From Erythroxylum novogranatense (lineage: Eukaryota; Streptophyta; Magnoliopsida; Malpighiales; Erythroxylaceae): 64,000 bases of DNA. Below are positions 11,727-23,312 of the stretch, one piece after another. The notes under the pieces were generated by a model. That model did no database searches and had not been told where the DNA came from. It saw only the letters and a program-made list of their open reading frames with translations. The translations under genes and the position numbers were made by a program. The stretch spans positions 56,064,063 to 56,128,062 of the forward strand of contig CM057233.1 of NCBI GenBank assembly GCA_029891385.1, written 5' to 3'. The number at the start of each line of letters is the position of its first letter. Positions within the stretch are counted from its first letter, which is position 1.

Positions 11727-12889
11727 TGTAACACCCACATACCCCCTGGAAGGATATACGGATGTTACCTAAGACAAGAATTAAACATATCAAAACAATA
11801 CAAAGCACTACCAAAAATTGAAACAATTAGTCCTTACTTTTTCACACATATTCGACTTTAAATAGAATTTAACCAACACACTAAATTTATCCAAATACAT
11901 GCTTCAATTATAACACCATCCTGAATTAAAGTTATTACATTACAAACCCTTAAACAAAATAGTAATATCTTAAGTTCAAATACACTCTGTAATATAATAT
12001 TTACAAACTTTTAACAAAATACATCGTTTCTCATATTATTACATGCAACTCAAACATACATTCCCAAAAAACACATATTTTCTTTGGCCATTGCAGTTGT
12101 TATTGTCCCAGTCTTCAAACCCTCTTATTTGAACCTACATGGGGCAACACTACCATACGAAGTATAAAGCTTAGGGGGGAATAAACTAAACAGGATATAA
12201 GTAGATAATTGTTTCAAATAGTCATCTAAACATTCACATATTCAAAATCAAATAAGATTATAAGCAATGTTTACTTATCTATTTTCAAACCGAATATCAT
12301 AATTCTTAAAACAAAATATAACATATCAAAATAGGTTACACATTTAAGTACAGAGAAAAACTCACTAATATCAAAGTTGAATATTATAATATCAAATCAA
12401 AACTTATCTGTAACAAGATAGAATTTGCTTATTCGGAGCAGAGCTCAGATGTTTTAGATTAAAGCTTATTTATATCATAACTGAGTATATAAGATAATCA
12501 AAACAAGTTGGTCTATTAATCCTTTATATAGAAGTGGGTATTAAGACTAATATAGGAGATATCGTGATCGGTATCACAGAATATAAGAGACTTATGTCTC
12601 AATAATAGGAGACACCGAAGTGTCAGTAACAAGAAACACTGAAGTATCACAAGAGTAGCTGCAGACCCTTCTATGCATGCCTATTTACCCACGACTAGGA
12701 CCTAATAGTTTTAAAACAAAACAGGTTCATTTCAAAATTCTCATGTGAGGAACATATTGCAACACATGCCACTTTATTCCATTTTGTTCAACTTAACATA
12801 TTCATTGATTTCCAAACAAACTAACATGTCATACAATTACAGGTATATGCATTAATGCATCAATAGAGGTGTTGAGTCATCACAAATTA
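11727..12889 (-). repeat. Part of the 5' LTR of element C
   Basis: The left edge reads TGTAACACCCACATACCCCC and matches the reverse complement of A's LTR end (TGTAATGCTCAAATACCCCC). Homology to A's LTR runs rightward; 12660-12710 matches A at about 15365-15410. The LTR is cut at 12890 by A. I could not recognise its other half beyond A's right end with confidence. Confidence 0.75.
12564..12655 (-). repeat. Tandem hairpins in the LTR of C
   Basis: Perfect small hairpins: GTGAT-CGGT-ATCAC (12564-12577), GAGAC-TTAT-GTCTC (12587-12600) and GACAC-CGAA-GTGTC (12611-12624). A degenerate further unit ends near 12655. Unit starts are about 23-24 bp apart. This is the counterpart of the 35 bp hairpin repeat in A's LTRs. 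Confidence 0.7.
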
Positions 12890-15800
12890 TGTAACACCCT
12901 ATGTTAGGGGTTAGAATATTGAGGAATTACAGTGCATTATATGCTTTGCATATTGAGTATTCACTAAAATGTGCATATGTATTTTTGATACATACAAATA
13001 ACTATACGTGCACCCATCGACATTTTTCTAAGTAAAATGGATTTATAAGAGTGATTTGGCAATTTTGGTATATTTAAGGTATTTTGGAATTTTGGACTAG
13101 GAAAATTGTCAAAGGATAAGATAAGTTGGTACATAAAAATTAGTATGGTTAAACCTATAAATTATTCATATGTGGTATCATTCATTGCGTGACAAATGGA
13201 ATAACATATGGGAGACATACGACAGATTGCATGAAAGGAGAAACGGGTGGCATGCATGGAGGCATGTGTCAAAATGATTTAAAAAACAAGTGTAAGTAAG
13301 TGTGTTAAAAGGCAAAATGACTTAAGCTCTTTGTTGTTTTTCGAATTTTGTTGGTCTTCATCGAAAGTCACTGAATCTGCATCACCGAAATATTGGTTTT
13401 GATTTTTATCTTATTCAAGTCCTTTGTAAAAAAAAAAAAACCCAATCCAGCTATTAGTTTACTTCTCTTTAATCTTGCTTTTCCCTTTATCCATCAAAAC
13501 CCTGCTATTCATTATCATAGTTGGAATTTGTTTGAAGAATCAAGTAAGTGATGTTTCCAAATTTCTGGGTTTTGTGAATGAATTTGATGATCTTTTAATA
13601 CTAGAAATGAGTACATGCATAAATTGATAGCTTCAGTGATGTTCAGATTCATTATATGAAAATGGTCTGACTTCATAATTGTGCAGATACTGCAATAGTC
13701 GTATATGCTTCATTTTTTATGATTAAGATTATTTGAGTTGACTAGAACCAATAGCAGAGAAGTATACAAAACGGTATAGGTTCGGTTCTATGTTGAATCT
13801 AGGATTGGTTTTGAATGGAAATAAACGTAGCAGTAGAGAGAGAAAGCATAGAGTGCATATATAGTTTTTGAAGTTTAAATTTTGATCTTGAATTTTGAGT
13901 TGTTTTAGTGTAAGATAGGTTGCAATGGGTGTGAAAACGTAGAGAATATGAATTAGGAATGGATTAATATGAAGAAGAAAGAAGTGAGAAAAACTAGAAA
14001 ACACAGTAGTGAGAGAAAGATTGTGTAGGTCTCAGTTTTCATGAATTATCATATAAGCTTGAACTTGATGGGTTTAGAGGTTGTACTGGATATAGAAGTC
14101 CATAATATGTGATGTGGGAATGAAGAAAATCAATAGAAGATACAACCAAAAAAAATGAAAGAGATTATTCGATGAATAAGAGAATAAGATCGTAAGTCGC
14201 GATCGTGTTGCTTAGCGTTGCGAGTCATGATCGTGACTTCACTTATGAAGTTGTGGGTCATGATCGTGCTTCCACGTTTTTTTGAAAAATGATTATTTTT
14301 GAACATTTATCATTCAATTCAATATAACTTCTTCACTTAATATCCAAATGGCATGAGACTTAAACCAATAGATTCCTCACACATTTTTCTACCTCTACAT
14401 AAAAATTGATAGCTTTTTGGATTGATTTGAAAAATATTAATTGAATGAAAGTGAGGGAATTTGTTGGAATTGTATAAACTGGAATATTTCACTAAACATA
14501 CTTCAGTAGAGCTCTGAATGAGATGATTTTTATTTCTGATTAAACTAGAGTCATAAGATTAAAAATTGTCTAAAGAGATTGAATTCAAATTCTGCCTCTA
14601 AGAATTTTAGAATCCGATCAAAGTTGAGATAAGAATTCCATTGAAGCTTAAGTACAATATGAGATCCTTTGAGTATAACTTTCAGTATAAGAACCAAATG
14701 GAATGATCTTGCTCTCATTTGAAACTTAAGACTTGGAAAAATAGTTTTCTAGAAGGAAGAGTTATCAAATTACCTCATCTTCTTGATGTGAATAATTGAA
14801 CAAAGTGGACCCGAAAGTTAGTTATGAGATAAATCTTGATTGAGAAATTGAGTATGGTTTCACATGATTGATAATGTGAGAAGATTAAAGTTAAGAAACC
14901 CAAAATTTGACATGAACATACATCATACATATTTGGTATACATGATTGTGCATAAGTGATTTCTTAATCATATACAATAGTAATAGATGTTTGTGTTAAA
15001 TGTTATAGAGGAACCCATAGAGTGACTGATTCCCGATATTGTCGAGACTTTGAGACAATAAGCAAAAAAAGGGAGCTTTTGTAAGTAATCTAATATTGTC
15101 CTTTGTAAATAATTTTTTATAAATATTCGTAAGAAATTCAGTAAGTAGTCCTTGAGTTTTTTTAATTAATTTAGATGGTCAATTTTTATAAGTAATTCAA
15201 TATGTAATATTTGATAATTTTGCTTTGACTATTTTGTTTGCTATTGATTTGGATCACTGAATGATTTGCAAAGTTGTAAGAACATGATATGCTTGAATAC
15301 ATGATATGAAAACATTTATTGATATGTGAAATGAATTTTAGACATTTCTATTTTTGATTCTATTTAATCCTAGTTGTAGGTAAATAAGCATGCCTAGAAG
15401 AGCCTGTAGTTGCTTCTGTGACACTTCGGTGTTTAGAATTCAGTCTCCCTCTGTGACACTTCGGTGTCGAGACTTCAGTCTCCCTCTGTGAAAGTCCCAT
15501 TACCCACTTCTATTGATAGATTAACAGTCTATACCCTCTTTTGATATTTAGTTCTATTTTTTGTACAATCTATTATGAGATACATTATGTTTGAATTGTT
15601 TGTTTTGATAAACTGCTAATGCATGCTTCTATTATATCATGATTTTTTATAATTAGTTGTCAATTTATGTATAATTTAGTTATTACTCACTAAGCTATAT
15701 ACTTAGCTTGGTGGATTTGCCCCGTGTAGGTTCAGAGTGAGGATTATAAAGTCTGGGATGAGTCAACCAAAATGGCCAATAGAGTATTTGTCTTGTTTTG

Positions 15801-16118
15801 ACTCAAAAATGTATTTTGAGTTTTTGATTTTTAACTTGTATCTGGAATTTGTATGAAGGTTTATAATAACCATAAAATAGGTTAGTTTCTTAAATTTTGA
15901 TATGTAATGTACGTTTATGTTTGCTTTAGTTTCTAAAAATTTAAGTAATGAATGTTTAGTGTGTTTTGAAATGCTTCTACATCGGTATGATGTATGTTTG
16001 TTCTGAATTGCTTCCAATTGAAAATTTTGAATGCTATGCTTCCGTGAAATGTTTTGGTTTGTTTGTACTGTTTTGTGTAGCATCCACATATCTTCCTAGG
16101 GGGTATTTGAGCATTACA
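12890..16118 (+). repeat. 5' LTR of element A
   Basis: 3,229 bp from TGTAACACCCTATG to ...GAGCATTACA. It aligns with the split 3' LTR at 34923-36403 and 47060-48794. The primer binding site follows at once. The small open frames within it are not genes; most lie antisense in AT-rich LTR sequence. Confidence 0.88.
15416..15486 (+). repeat. 35-bp hairpin repeat in the 5' LTR of A (two units)
   Basis: Two units. The second is clearest: GACAC-TTCG-GTGTC (15455-15468) directly followed by GAGAC-TTCA-GTCTC (15469-15482). The first has GACAC-TTCG-GTGTT (15420-15433). In RNA the first loop would be C(UUCG)G, a known very stable tetraloop. The 3' LTR has four units at 47976-48115. Confidence 0.8.
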
Positions 16119-16123
16119 CTTTT

Positions 16124-16135
16124 TGGTATCAGAGC
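16124..16135 (+). other. Primer binding site of element A
   Basis: TGGTATCAGAGC, 5 nt after the LTR end. It is complementary to the 3' end of initiator methionine tRNA. Confidence 0.92.
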
Positions 16136-16246
16136 ATCGTTTACCCAATTATAGTATAACCAGTGCTTAACTCTTTCTTATACTTGTGTGTCAAAGTTAT
16201 GTCTAGCCTAATGTGGTTATCCCATGCTTTGATTCTATAGTTAAAG

Positions 16247-17255
16247 ATGAAGGGATCATGCGATACCGTTGACGAAGTTGCTGAGAGCAATCTTCTGTAG
16301 CAAACTCGTCCATAAATATCTGGACCCTGTAGCCTCAATCAAGGTGAAGATAAGGTGCCACCTCCTACTACAGCTTAGGGAGAGGCTTTGTTTAAGCTGT
16401 CTCAAGATATGATGACCTTATTGCATCATATGATAGCACTCAAGGCGCCAATTGATCAGTTGAGGAAGTATGGAGCCAAGGAATTTACTGCGGCATCTTT
16501 GGAGGAATCAAAAAGAGCTAAATTTTGGATTGAGAAGGTGAAGAGGGTGTTGGATGAGATCAATTGTCCATTAGAGCAAATGGTACACTGTGTTGTCTTT
16601 CTTCTTCAAGGAGCTACCCATGAATGGTGGAAGTTCATTATAAGAAATCAGCAGTTACGTGCGCCCCTGATTTGGGATTACTTTGTCATAGAATTTAAAG
16701 TTAAGTATGTGATAGAGTAGCAATTTTTGAACTTGAAGTAGAGAAACTTATCAATTGCTGAGTATGATCAGGAATTCAACTGACTGAGTAAGTATGCCCC
16801 TGAATCTTGCTGAGGAGTTCCGATGTCACCAATTTGAGGATGGTTTGCATGACTCCAAAAAGAAGCATTTGACAATTACTTTATTGCAACAAGTGACTTA
16901 CCATTCGCTGGTAAAAACTGTAATGAAAATAAAGTGGTAGGAAATGGTCAATAGAGAAAGGAGTCAGCGAAGGTGCTTTACTAGGGGAGGCCAGTCTTTG
17001 AATAAACGAAGTCGAGAAGGTACTTCCTCTACATCGAAAAATAATCAAAGATTTTTGACTCGGGGAAGGCAACAAAACTTTCCCTCATTAGCTATTTCTG
17101 GTAGGGTTTACTCTAGGGGCTGAGGTTCTAATGCCCCAAAGTGCCCTCATTGCTCTGCACTTCATAGGGGTGTTTATAGAAGGGCTAAAGGTGCATGTTT
17201 CCATTGTGGCAGTATTGAGCACCTAATATCCAATTGCCCTCTAAGCTAGTATGAG
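16247..17255 (+). pseudogene. Gypsy gag remnant with CCHC zinc knuckle (element A)
   Basis: The start MKGSCDTVDEVAESN (16247) aligns with C's gag start. In-frame stops follow, then the longest open part (16388-16720) with KLSQDMMTLLHHM, EESKRAKFWIEKVKRV and LLQGATHEWWKF, typical of the gypsy retrotransposon gag domain. More stops and shifts lead to a zinc knuckle CFHCGSIEHLISNC at 17196-17237 (C-X2-C-X4-H-X4-C, intact). In the family the protein forms the particle and binds RNA. A 21 bp inverted repeat brackets the knuckle (17186-17206 and 17262-17282). Confidence 0.85.
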
Positions 17256-17384
17256 ACATTACAATGGAAACATGCACCTTTACAACAGAGGACGTGGTAG
17301 AGGACGAGGAGGATCTGGTCAACACAAACCTAATATGGTTAATCAATCGAAAACTATAGATCGACTAGTTGTGCCTTCTACTTC

Positions 17385-17925
17385 GACTTGAGCCTATGTA
17401 TTGAAAGCTCATGAGGATCAAGATGCACTTAAAATCATTGTTGGTATTGTTTCTCTCTTTGATTTTGACATGCATGCACTAATTGATCCTGGATCCACTC
17501 ATTCATATATATATATATATGCTAGAGAAATGTTTGATATGAAGATGTCAATAGATTAGTTAGAATATGATATTCATATAACCAGTCCTCTAGGTAGTAG
17601 TGTGTTGGTTAATCAAGTGTTTAGGAATTATCCTATTATGATACAAGAAATGAATATATAGCAGATGTAATCAGATTATCATTTCATGAATTTGATTTGA
17701 TTCTAGGTTTGGATTGGTTATCCACACATCAGGCAGTAGTTGATTGTCATACTAAGACAGTTATGTTTAGGAAGCTTAATCAGTTTATAATAATATTGCA
17801 TGGCATCCACACTAGTTCGTTAGCTAATGTAATATCTACTATACAAGCCCAAAAGCTCCTTAGGAAGGAATATGAGATTAATATTATGTTATGGTTGAAT
17901 AGATTTCAATTAATGTAGACGGAAA
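17385..17925 (+). pseudogene. Gypsy aspartic protease remnant (element A)
   Basis: The catalytic loop ALIDPGSTHSY (about 17470-17500) keeps the Asp and the downstream Gly. It runs into an (AT)n expansion that shifts the frame. The C-terminal half is open at 17697-17918: MILGLDWLSTHQAVVDCHTK followed by VMFRKLNQF, close to C's protease. The frame breaks and the following RT start is replaced by inserted DNA (H and 20876-21469). The product cannot be made. Confidence 0.8.
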
Positions 17926-18006
17926 TGTATTTTCATGGATTTTATGGAGAAAAAGAATAAAGATGTAAGTAAAAGTGATGGGATTTAAAGAGTATATTAC
18001 CTTGAG

Positions 18007-20875
18007 TGTTAGCCCCTGAATTTTTTTGATAAATAAGCATGATTAAATAAATTTTGGGGTCTCGCTAGATTAATATATGGTGGATATAATTTGCTTGCTA
18101 ATGTGGGTAAGATAATATGACATAGGTTAAGGGAATTGAAGTATTAAAGTAATAAGAGTGTGTAAGGGCAAATTTGGCAAGTCACATAAGTTTAGAAACC
18201 ATAAGGCTTTTAAATGGAGGGGAAAATGGAGATTGTGCAATCATTAAGGGTATAAAAGGAGAAGATGAAGGGTGGGCTTGAGTTGGAAGAAGGAAAAAAT
18301 GTGAATAAAGAAAAGGGAGAAGAGAGAAGCATGAAAAAAGAGAAAAAGAAGTGAAAGAAGATAGTTATGCTAGGTTTTGATTTTTCTTAGTCTTAAAGAG
18401 TGATTTTGAAGTTGAGCAAGAAGGGAAAAAGAAAGAGGAAGAAGAGAGCCTTCTTTTGATCTGAGAAACTCATTTAGTGGTGAAGATTCAAGGTAAGTTG
18501 ATGTTAAATCTTTTGGATTTTTGGAAAGGTTTTGGTTTAAAGAGCTCAGAAAATGCATAAGTTTAAGTCTTCTAGGATCAATTTTATGCATATGTTTTTT
18601 TGGGTTCTCAATTGGAATTCCTATTGATTTGGGATTTTTATCAATGTTGAAGAAAATCAAGAGAGCCAAGAGGAGCAAGAGGAGAGGCACATTTGAGCAA
18701 GTTATAAGCAAGGAAATTCAAGGTGGGTTTCACTTTTATAATTAAGTAATAAGCCATTAAAATCTCTTTCAAGAAATGCCAATAAATGTTTTTTCCAACT
18801 ACTTCTAAAATGTACATTTATTCCCTTTTAATATATAAGAATGTGTTGCATATTTTGCATACAAATTTTGTTTGATATATAAAAATGATTTTTGAAAGGA
18901 TATCAAGCTTAAGAAATCAAGTTTTTAAAATGTGCCTTTTTAGGCAATATGTTTTACAAGTCATAATATACATGTTATGTGGGTTTGTGGTGGTCCCCTA
19001 AGTTAGGTCAAGTGCACTTTAATAAAAAGGCTTCTCATGCCTGCCCATTAGTGGCATAGAACTTCTTCATGGACTCCCATAAGTTCACGGCTACGCAAGA
19101 ACATTATGTAGAAATGCATAGTGCATTCTGTTTTGGATCCACCTGAACCATTTTGATATGCTTATGGGTTCATGATAAGTTGATAAGAGTGATGCATACA
19201 TAATTTGCATAAATGTGAATTTTTGCATTAGAAATGACTTTATACATGGTTTTGCTTGTTATTGATTATAAAATTGTTACCCATGGGCTTTAAGCTCAAC
19301 CCCCATTCTCCTCCCCTATATCTAGGTGATGAGCAAGATATTGAGTAGTCAAGGGTCAAGGCATCACTCCGATTTTTATTTATTTTGTATTTGAAGCAAA
19401 TATTGTAAAGCAAGGCTTTAGTTTCATTTTGAGCAACTCATGATTTATTTATCTTTTGTATTTTGGAATTTTGAGATATTAATGTATTTGCAACTTGAAA
19501 TGCCCACTAAAGCTTTGTAAAACTCTTATCTTTTGATGCAAATGGAATATGATTATAGTTTGATCAAGACTCTCTCAAGTTTGTTCTTTGCATTTTTAAG
19601 TTTTCATAAGGGAAAAATTCATATTCTGACTTCAGGGAAAAATCTAAGTTAGTCTAGGCTGATTTAGGCAAATGTGCCTTCTGGAAAGCTGTAGATCATC
19701 TTTCTAGCTTTCTAACGGTATATAGTATAGAATTTTGGGACATCTAGGTCAAAAATTATGGTCCTTAAAAGGGAATATGATTAGGAGTATAAAGTGGTAT
19801 CATCTGTAAAGATGTATCGTCTGTGATGACATCATATCGTCTATAAAATTGTATCGTCTGTGACAATGTCATTCATCTTAAGTTGACTCCACTTTATCAT
19901 CAGAGTTACATCATCTTAAGTTGACTTTGCTTTGTCTTAATTTAACTCTTCTTCGTTTTAAGAGTTACATCATCTTAATTTGACTTTACTTTGTCTTATG
20001 TTCACTCCGCTTCGTCTTAGGAGTTGCATCATCTTAAGTTGACTCTGCTTCGTCTTAAGTTGACTCTGCTTTGTCTTAAGATTTGCATCGTCTTAAGTTG
20101 ATTTTGCTATGTCTTAAGTTGACTCCACTTCGTTTTAAGAGTTGCATCGTCTTAAGTTGACTTTACTTCATCTTAAGTTGACTTCAATTTGTCTTAAGAG
20201 TTGCATCGTCTTAAGTTGATTCTACTTTGTCTTAAGTTGACTCTACTTCATCTTAAGTTGACTCTACTTCGTCTTAAGTTGACTTTGGTTCTTCTTAAGT
20301 TGATTCTGCTTCATTTTAAGAGTTGCATCATCTTAAATTAACTTTGTTTTGTCTTAAGTTGACTATAATTCTTCTAGTTTTTGCTTCGTCTGCTTTTTGC
20401 TTCGTCTGCTTTTTGTTTCTTCTGCTTTTTACTTCTTCTGCTTTCTATTTATGTAACCTAAACTTCTTCTTCTATACACTATTTGTCTGATCATATCGTC
20501 TGCTCCATTTTTGACCCTTTAAACGATAGAATTTGCCTTCGAGGTTTACATAAAAGTTGTAGCTCTCAAAGTCTTCTATCAAAATGTTCTAAGATGATAT
20601 TAATCTGATATCCCAAATGACCGTTATGCTAATTTCCCCAAGACAGGTGCAATATGATTGAGGTCAAAACCATGTTTGATTCTTTCAACCATAACTTTGT
20701 TATGGGATCTCCAAATGAGATGACTCTTGTATCTAATTAAACCAAAGACACAGAGCCACAAATGTTCTTAACAAGTCAGATTGAAATTTCCAGTTTGAGG
20801 TTTCCCAAAAATCTGTTCGGAAATAAGAAAAGAGAGTTTTTTAAATGTTTTATCCTGGTGGGGGCTCACCACTCT
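18007..20875 (+). repeat. H: LTR of E's family inserted in element A, probably solo
   Basis: It begins TGTTAGCCCC and is homologous to E's LTR in reverse complement for nearly all its length. Anchors shared before and after the minisatellite include ATTCTGACTTCA(A/G)GG and TTTTTGACCCT. There is no primer site, gag or pol beside it, so it looks like a solo or truncated LTR. I could not fix the right end: homology to E fades near 20840-20880 and no target duplication is visible. Small frames at 18370-18745 are not coding by any recognisable criterion. Confidence 0.6.
19795..20455 (+). repeat. Minisatellite of about 20 bp in H
   Basis: Many degenerate units built from CGTCTTAAGTTGACTCTGCT, with variants in the last bases and occasional GAGTTGCAT spacers. 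A different flanking word, ATCGTCTGTGA, recurs near 19800-19870, and GCTTTTTGCTTCTTCT-type repeats end the block. Each main unit has CTTAAG at its centre. The corresponding part of E's LTR has an unrelated repeat. Confidence 0.85.
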
Positions 20876-21469
20876 TAAGAATACACGTTCAAATGTCACT
20901 TAGGATGTCAGGCACGTGACCCACAAATATTGAGAGGTTAAACTTGGAACCAGAATGGTTGTTTAGGTATCCTGTTGAATGTTTATGATTCAGTACAAAG
21001 TTATAACATTGATTTGTTATTAGAATTTCGTGATGGTTACTTTCATAAATTTCTAAATTAATTGAGAACATATTCAAGTAAGATGAAACAGAAGATAGCA
21101 ATGTATGTAGGAAACCCTCAAGAACAAGTTGATTAGTTATTGTGAGTGTACATTTGATAAAGTGATTGTTTTGGCGAATGATGCTACGGTGTACAGATGT
21201 AATATATGTTCGGATATAAATGAATGGGTATTGAATAAGAATGAATAAATGAGTATTGAATGAATCATATGTGAATATTGAAGTCGGATAAGTATGAGAT
21301 TTAGATAGAGGAAGCTGAATATACTACTAAGAGTACGGTGTACAGATGTAATATATGTTCGGATATAAATGAATGGATATTGAATAATAATGAATAAATG
21401 AGTATTGAATGAATCATATGTGAATATTGGAGTAGGATAAGTATGAGATTCAGATAGAGGAAGCTGAAT
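20876..21469. repeat. Unassigned segment with a 149-bp tandem duplication
   Basis: This segment lies between H and F and resembles nothing else in the window. From about 21176 a 149 bp unit is present twice in tandem (GGTGTACAGATG at about 21189 and 21338). The unit ends GAAGCTGAATATACT. The start of a third copy (ACTAAGAGT) is found beyond F at 33642, where it joins A's RT. F therefore inserted at the edge of this repeat. I see no gene. Confidence 0.65.
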
Positions 21470-22087
21470 ATACTTGTAACACCTCACTCCCGCAAGACCC
21501 GAACCCGACATCGACGGTGATATCCAGGTCCGTGCCCCGCGAGGGTGGCGAGCTACATCACTCAGTAGAAAACTCAGTATAACATTTTTTTTTTTACACA
21601 ATCGCACACATATTATCATTAACGCGGAAAGCAATTTATATATAATCAATTCAATGGCCTTGGGCCCACTTTTTACATTTACAATTTATTTCGGTCAATT
21701 GACTTTACAACTTGTCCAAATTAGTAATACAAAAGTCCAAGAATAGAAACACTAAGACAGACGCGAACTGATCCCGACCACTTCTCTACTTCTTCACCAG
21801 CGGATGTCATCGCCTGTTGCTAACGGGTATTCTTCTAAGTCTGAAAATAGATGCAAATTTTGGGTGAGTTTTGCGAACTCAGTGAGAAACCATCATCGAT
21901 GGTTCACTCAACTCATGCATTCACCAATCATATTAGCACACGGTAGCATTAACAGTAAGATCACATATTATCACATTTCAGTTCCAATTTCATATACACA
22001 TACAATTTCATCATTTACATCTTCCAGTCATTTACAGTCATATATATATGCAATGCGCATGTGACACTGTTCCATTTTCATTTCGTT

Positions 22088-22284
22088 GTTGTGACCGTGC
22101 GCCTGAAACTGTCCCAGTAACGGGCACATTGCGTTGAGCCAGTGGCTCTGAAAACATTGGGCTTGAAGCCCTGATACATTGAGCCTGCGGCTCTGAATAC
22201 GTTGGACTGAGGTCCGTCGTTGGTGAAAGCTCTCACATCGTTAGGCGTGATATGCCCCGATCGATGGGCTGCTCCGGTCACAAC
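22088..22284 (-). repeat. Closed tandem hairpin array in left LTR of F
   Basis: An outer perfect 10 bp inverted repeat, GTTGTGACCG (22088-22097) and CGGTCACAAC (22275-22284), encloses four evenly spaced hairpins: GAGCC-AGT-GGCTC (22136), GGGCTT-G-AAGCCC (22159), GAGCC-TGC-GGCTC (22181) and GGAC-TGAG-GTCC (22204). Spacing is 22-23 nt. The paired arms differ between units yet stay complementary, which suggests selection on structure. Element B has a related array at 46339-46469. I infer an RNA structure in the element transcript. Folding was not run. Confidence 0.7.
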
Positions 22285-23189
22285 TGCCTTTTATCTGATC
22301 ACACATTTATGTTTATGCATGCAATGTACATATTCCAATTTCCATTTACATATCATTACCATTTGCCAATTCTTCGGACTTTCGGTCCGGTATTTCAATT
22401 ATCTACATTTCCAATTTATTGCATCCTACTATATCACATTTACAATCCCATCCAATGTAGCGAAACGAAACAGACAATTAACACTTCAATATCAATTTCC
22501 CGTTTCCTCGGACCTCTGGTCCGAGATTTCCAATATAACATTTACAAACAGTTACTCACAAGTAGCACTTCGTTATCTCATTCCAAATATTTCAGACACC
22601 TATGGTCCGAAATCAATCAAATTCAAATACACATAAACGATAAACCCTCCGTTATCTCCATATGGCATAATTGCAAAAATTTAAACACATAAAGGTTGAG
22701 GAACCAACTAGGTTACTCACCTGTACTTCCGAGCTAACATCTGAAAGTTTCAGTAACGTTGGTAGATCGACGCTCCAAATGTGCCTCTATAACAAACAGA
22801 GAGGAATCCGATCACTAATTATCCAATCCGAATTAGTATAATGCACATGTAAGTGTATAATGCATGTTCATGAGATTTCCGGCCCTAAATCCTAATTTTT
22901 CCCGTAATAAAATTCCATCTAAAATTAGAAAACTATAGCCACCGACAAGCTCAATTAGGACCTCGATCGGTCCAAAATAAATAAAACAAGACCATAGAAC
23001 AATTACCGGGCTACGTCAATTTCCGTCTAAAATTCCCAATTTCTCACAAATGAAATTCAATATTTCACAAATCCGATGCCTCGAGAATCAGGTCAATCGG
23101 ACATCGGACGGAAAAGAAATTGACAAAAGAAGCAAGAAATTCAAATTATCAATTAACAAATAAAATAATAAAAAATAAAGAAAAAATCA

Positions 23190-23312
23190 GCCTCGCTGGG
23201 GCGAGACGTCGCCCCAGCGGGGCCGTTTTATCCGGCCTCGTCGCTCGGGCGAGGCGTCGCCCTAGCGACGCGGACCCTTAACGCCAAATCACTAGGGGCG
23301 GCGCGCCTAGTG
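23190..23312 (-). repeat. GC-rich hairpin triplet in left LTR of F
   Basis: Three consecutive GC-rich inverted repeats in otherwise AT-rich LTR DNA, built on CTCGCTGGGGCGAG..., TCGTCGCTCGGGCGAGG... and CACTAGGGGCGGCG.... This copy differs from the right LTR mainly by extra bases in G or C runs, which damage the symmetry slightly. Confidence 0.75.

Larger units (their letters stand above)
8947..12889 (-). mobile_element. Element C: decayed Ty3/gypsy element
   Basis: Minus-strand gypsy copy with RT, protease and gag remnants, a primer site and 1.16 kb of its 5' LTR. Both the LTR end and the gag start resemble element A, so C and A belong to one family. The pol 3' half (RNase H, integrase) is missing at the D' junction (8946). 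The LTR is interrupted by A at 12890. C is therefore older than A, and probably older than D'. Confidence 0.8.

Noticed and set aside
12885..12889. AATTA as a target duplication of element A
   Set aside because: The right flank at 48795-48799 is AAAAA, only three of five match. Not reported as a duplication.
15763..16154. Overlapping frames on both strands near the end of A's 5' LTR
   Set aside because: They are in LTR DNA. The same region in A's 3' LTR (48400-48790) and in C does not keep them open in full.
19795..20455. Possible CRISPR-like array in H
   Set aside because: Units are degenerate, there are no unique spacers of constant length, and the setting is a plant LTR. It is a minisatellite.
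22220..22692. Two overlapping frames of 138 and 146 codons in F's left LTR
   Set aside because: They lie in LTR sequence, have no family resemblance, run opposite to the element, and the right-LTR copy (30159-30495) breaks them up.
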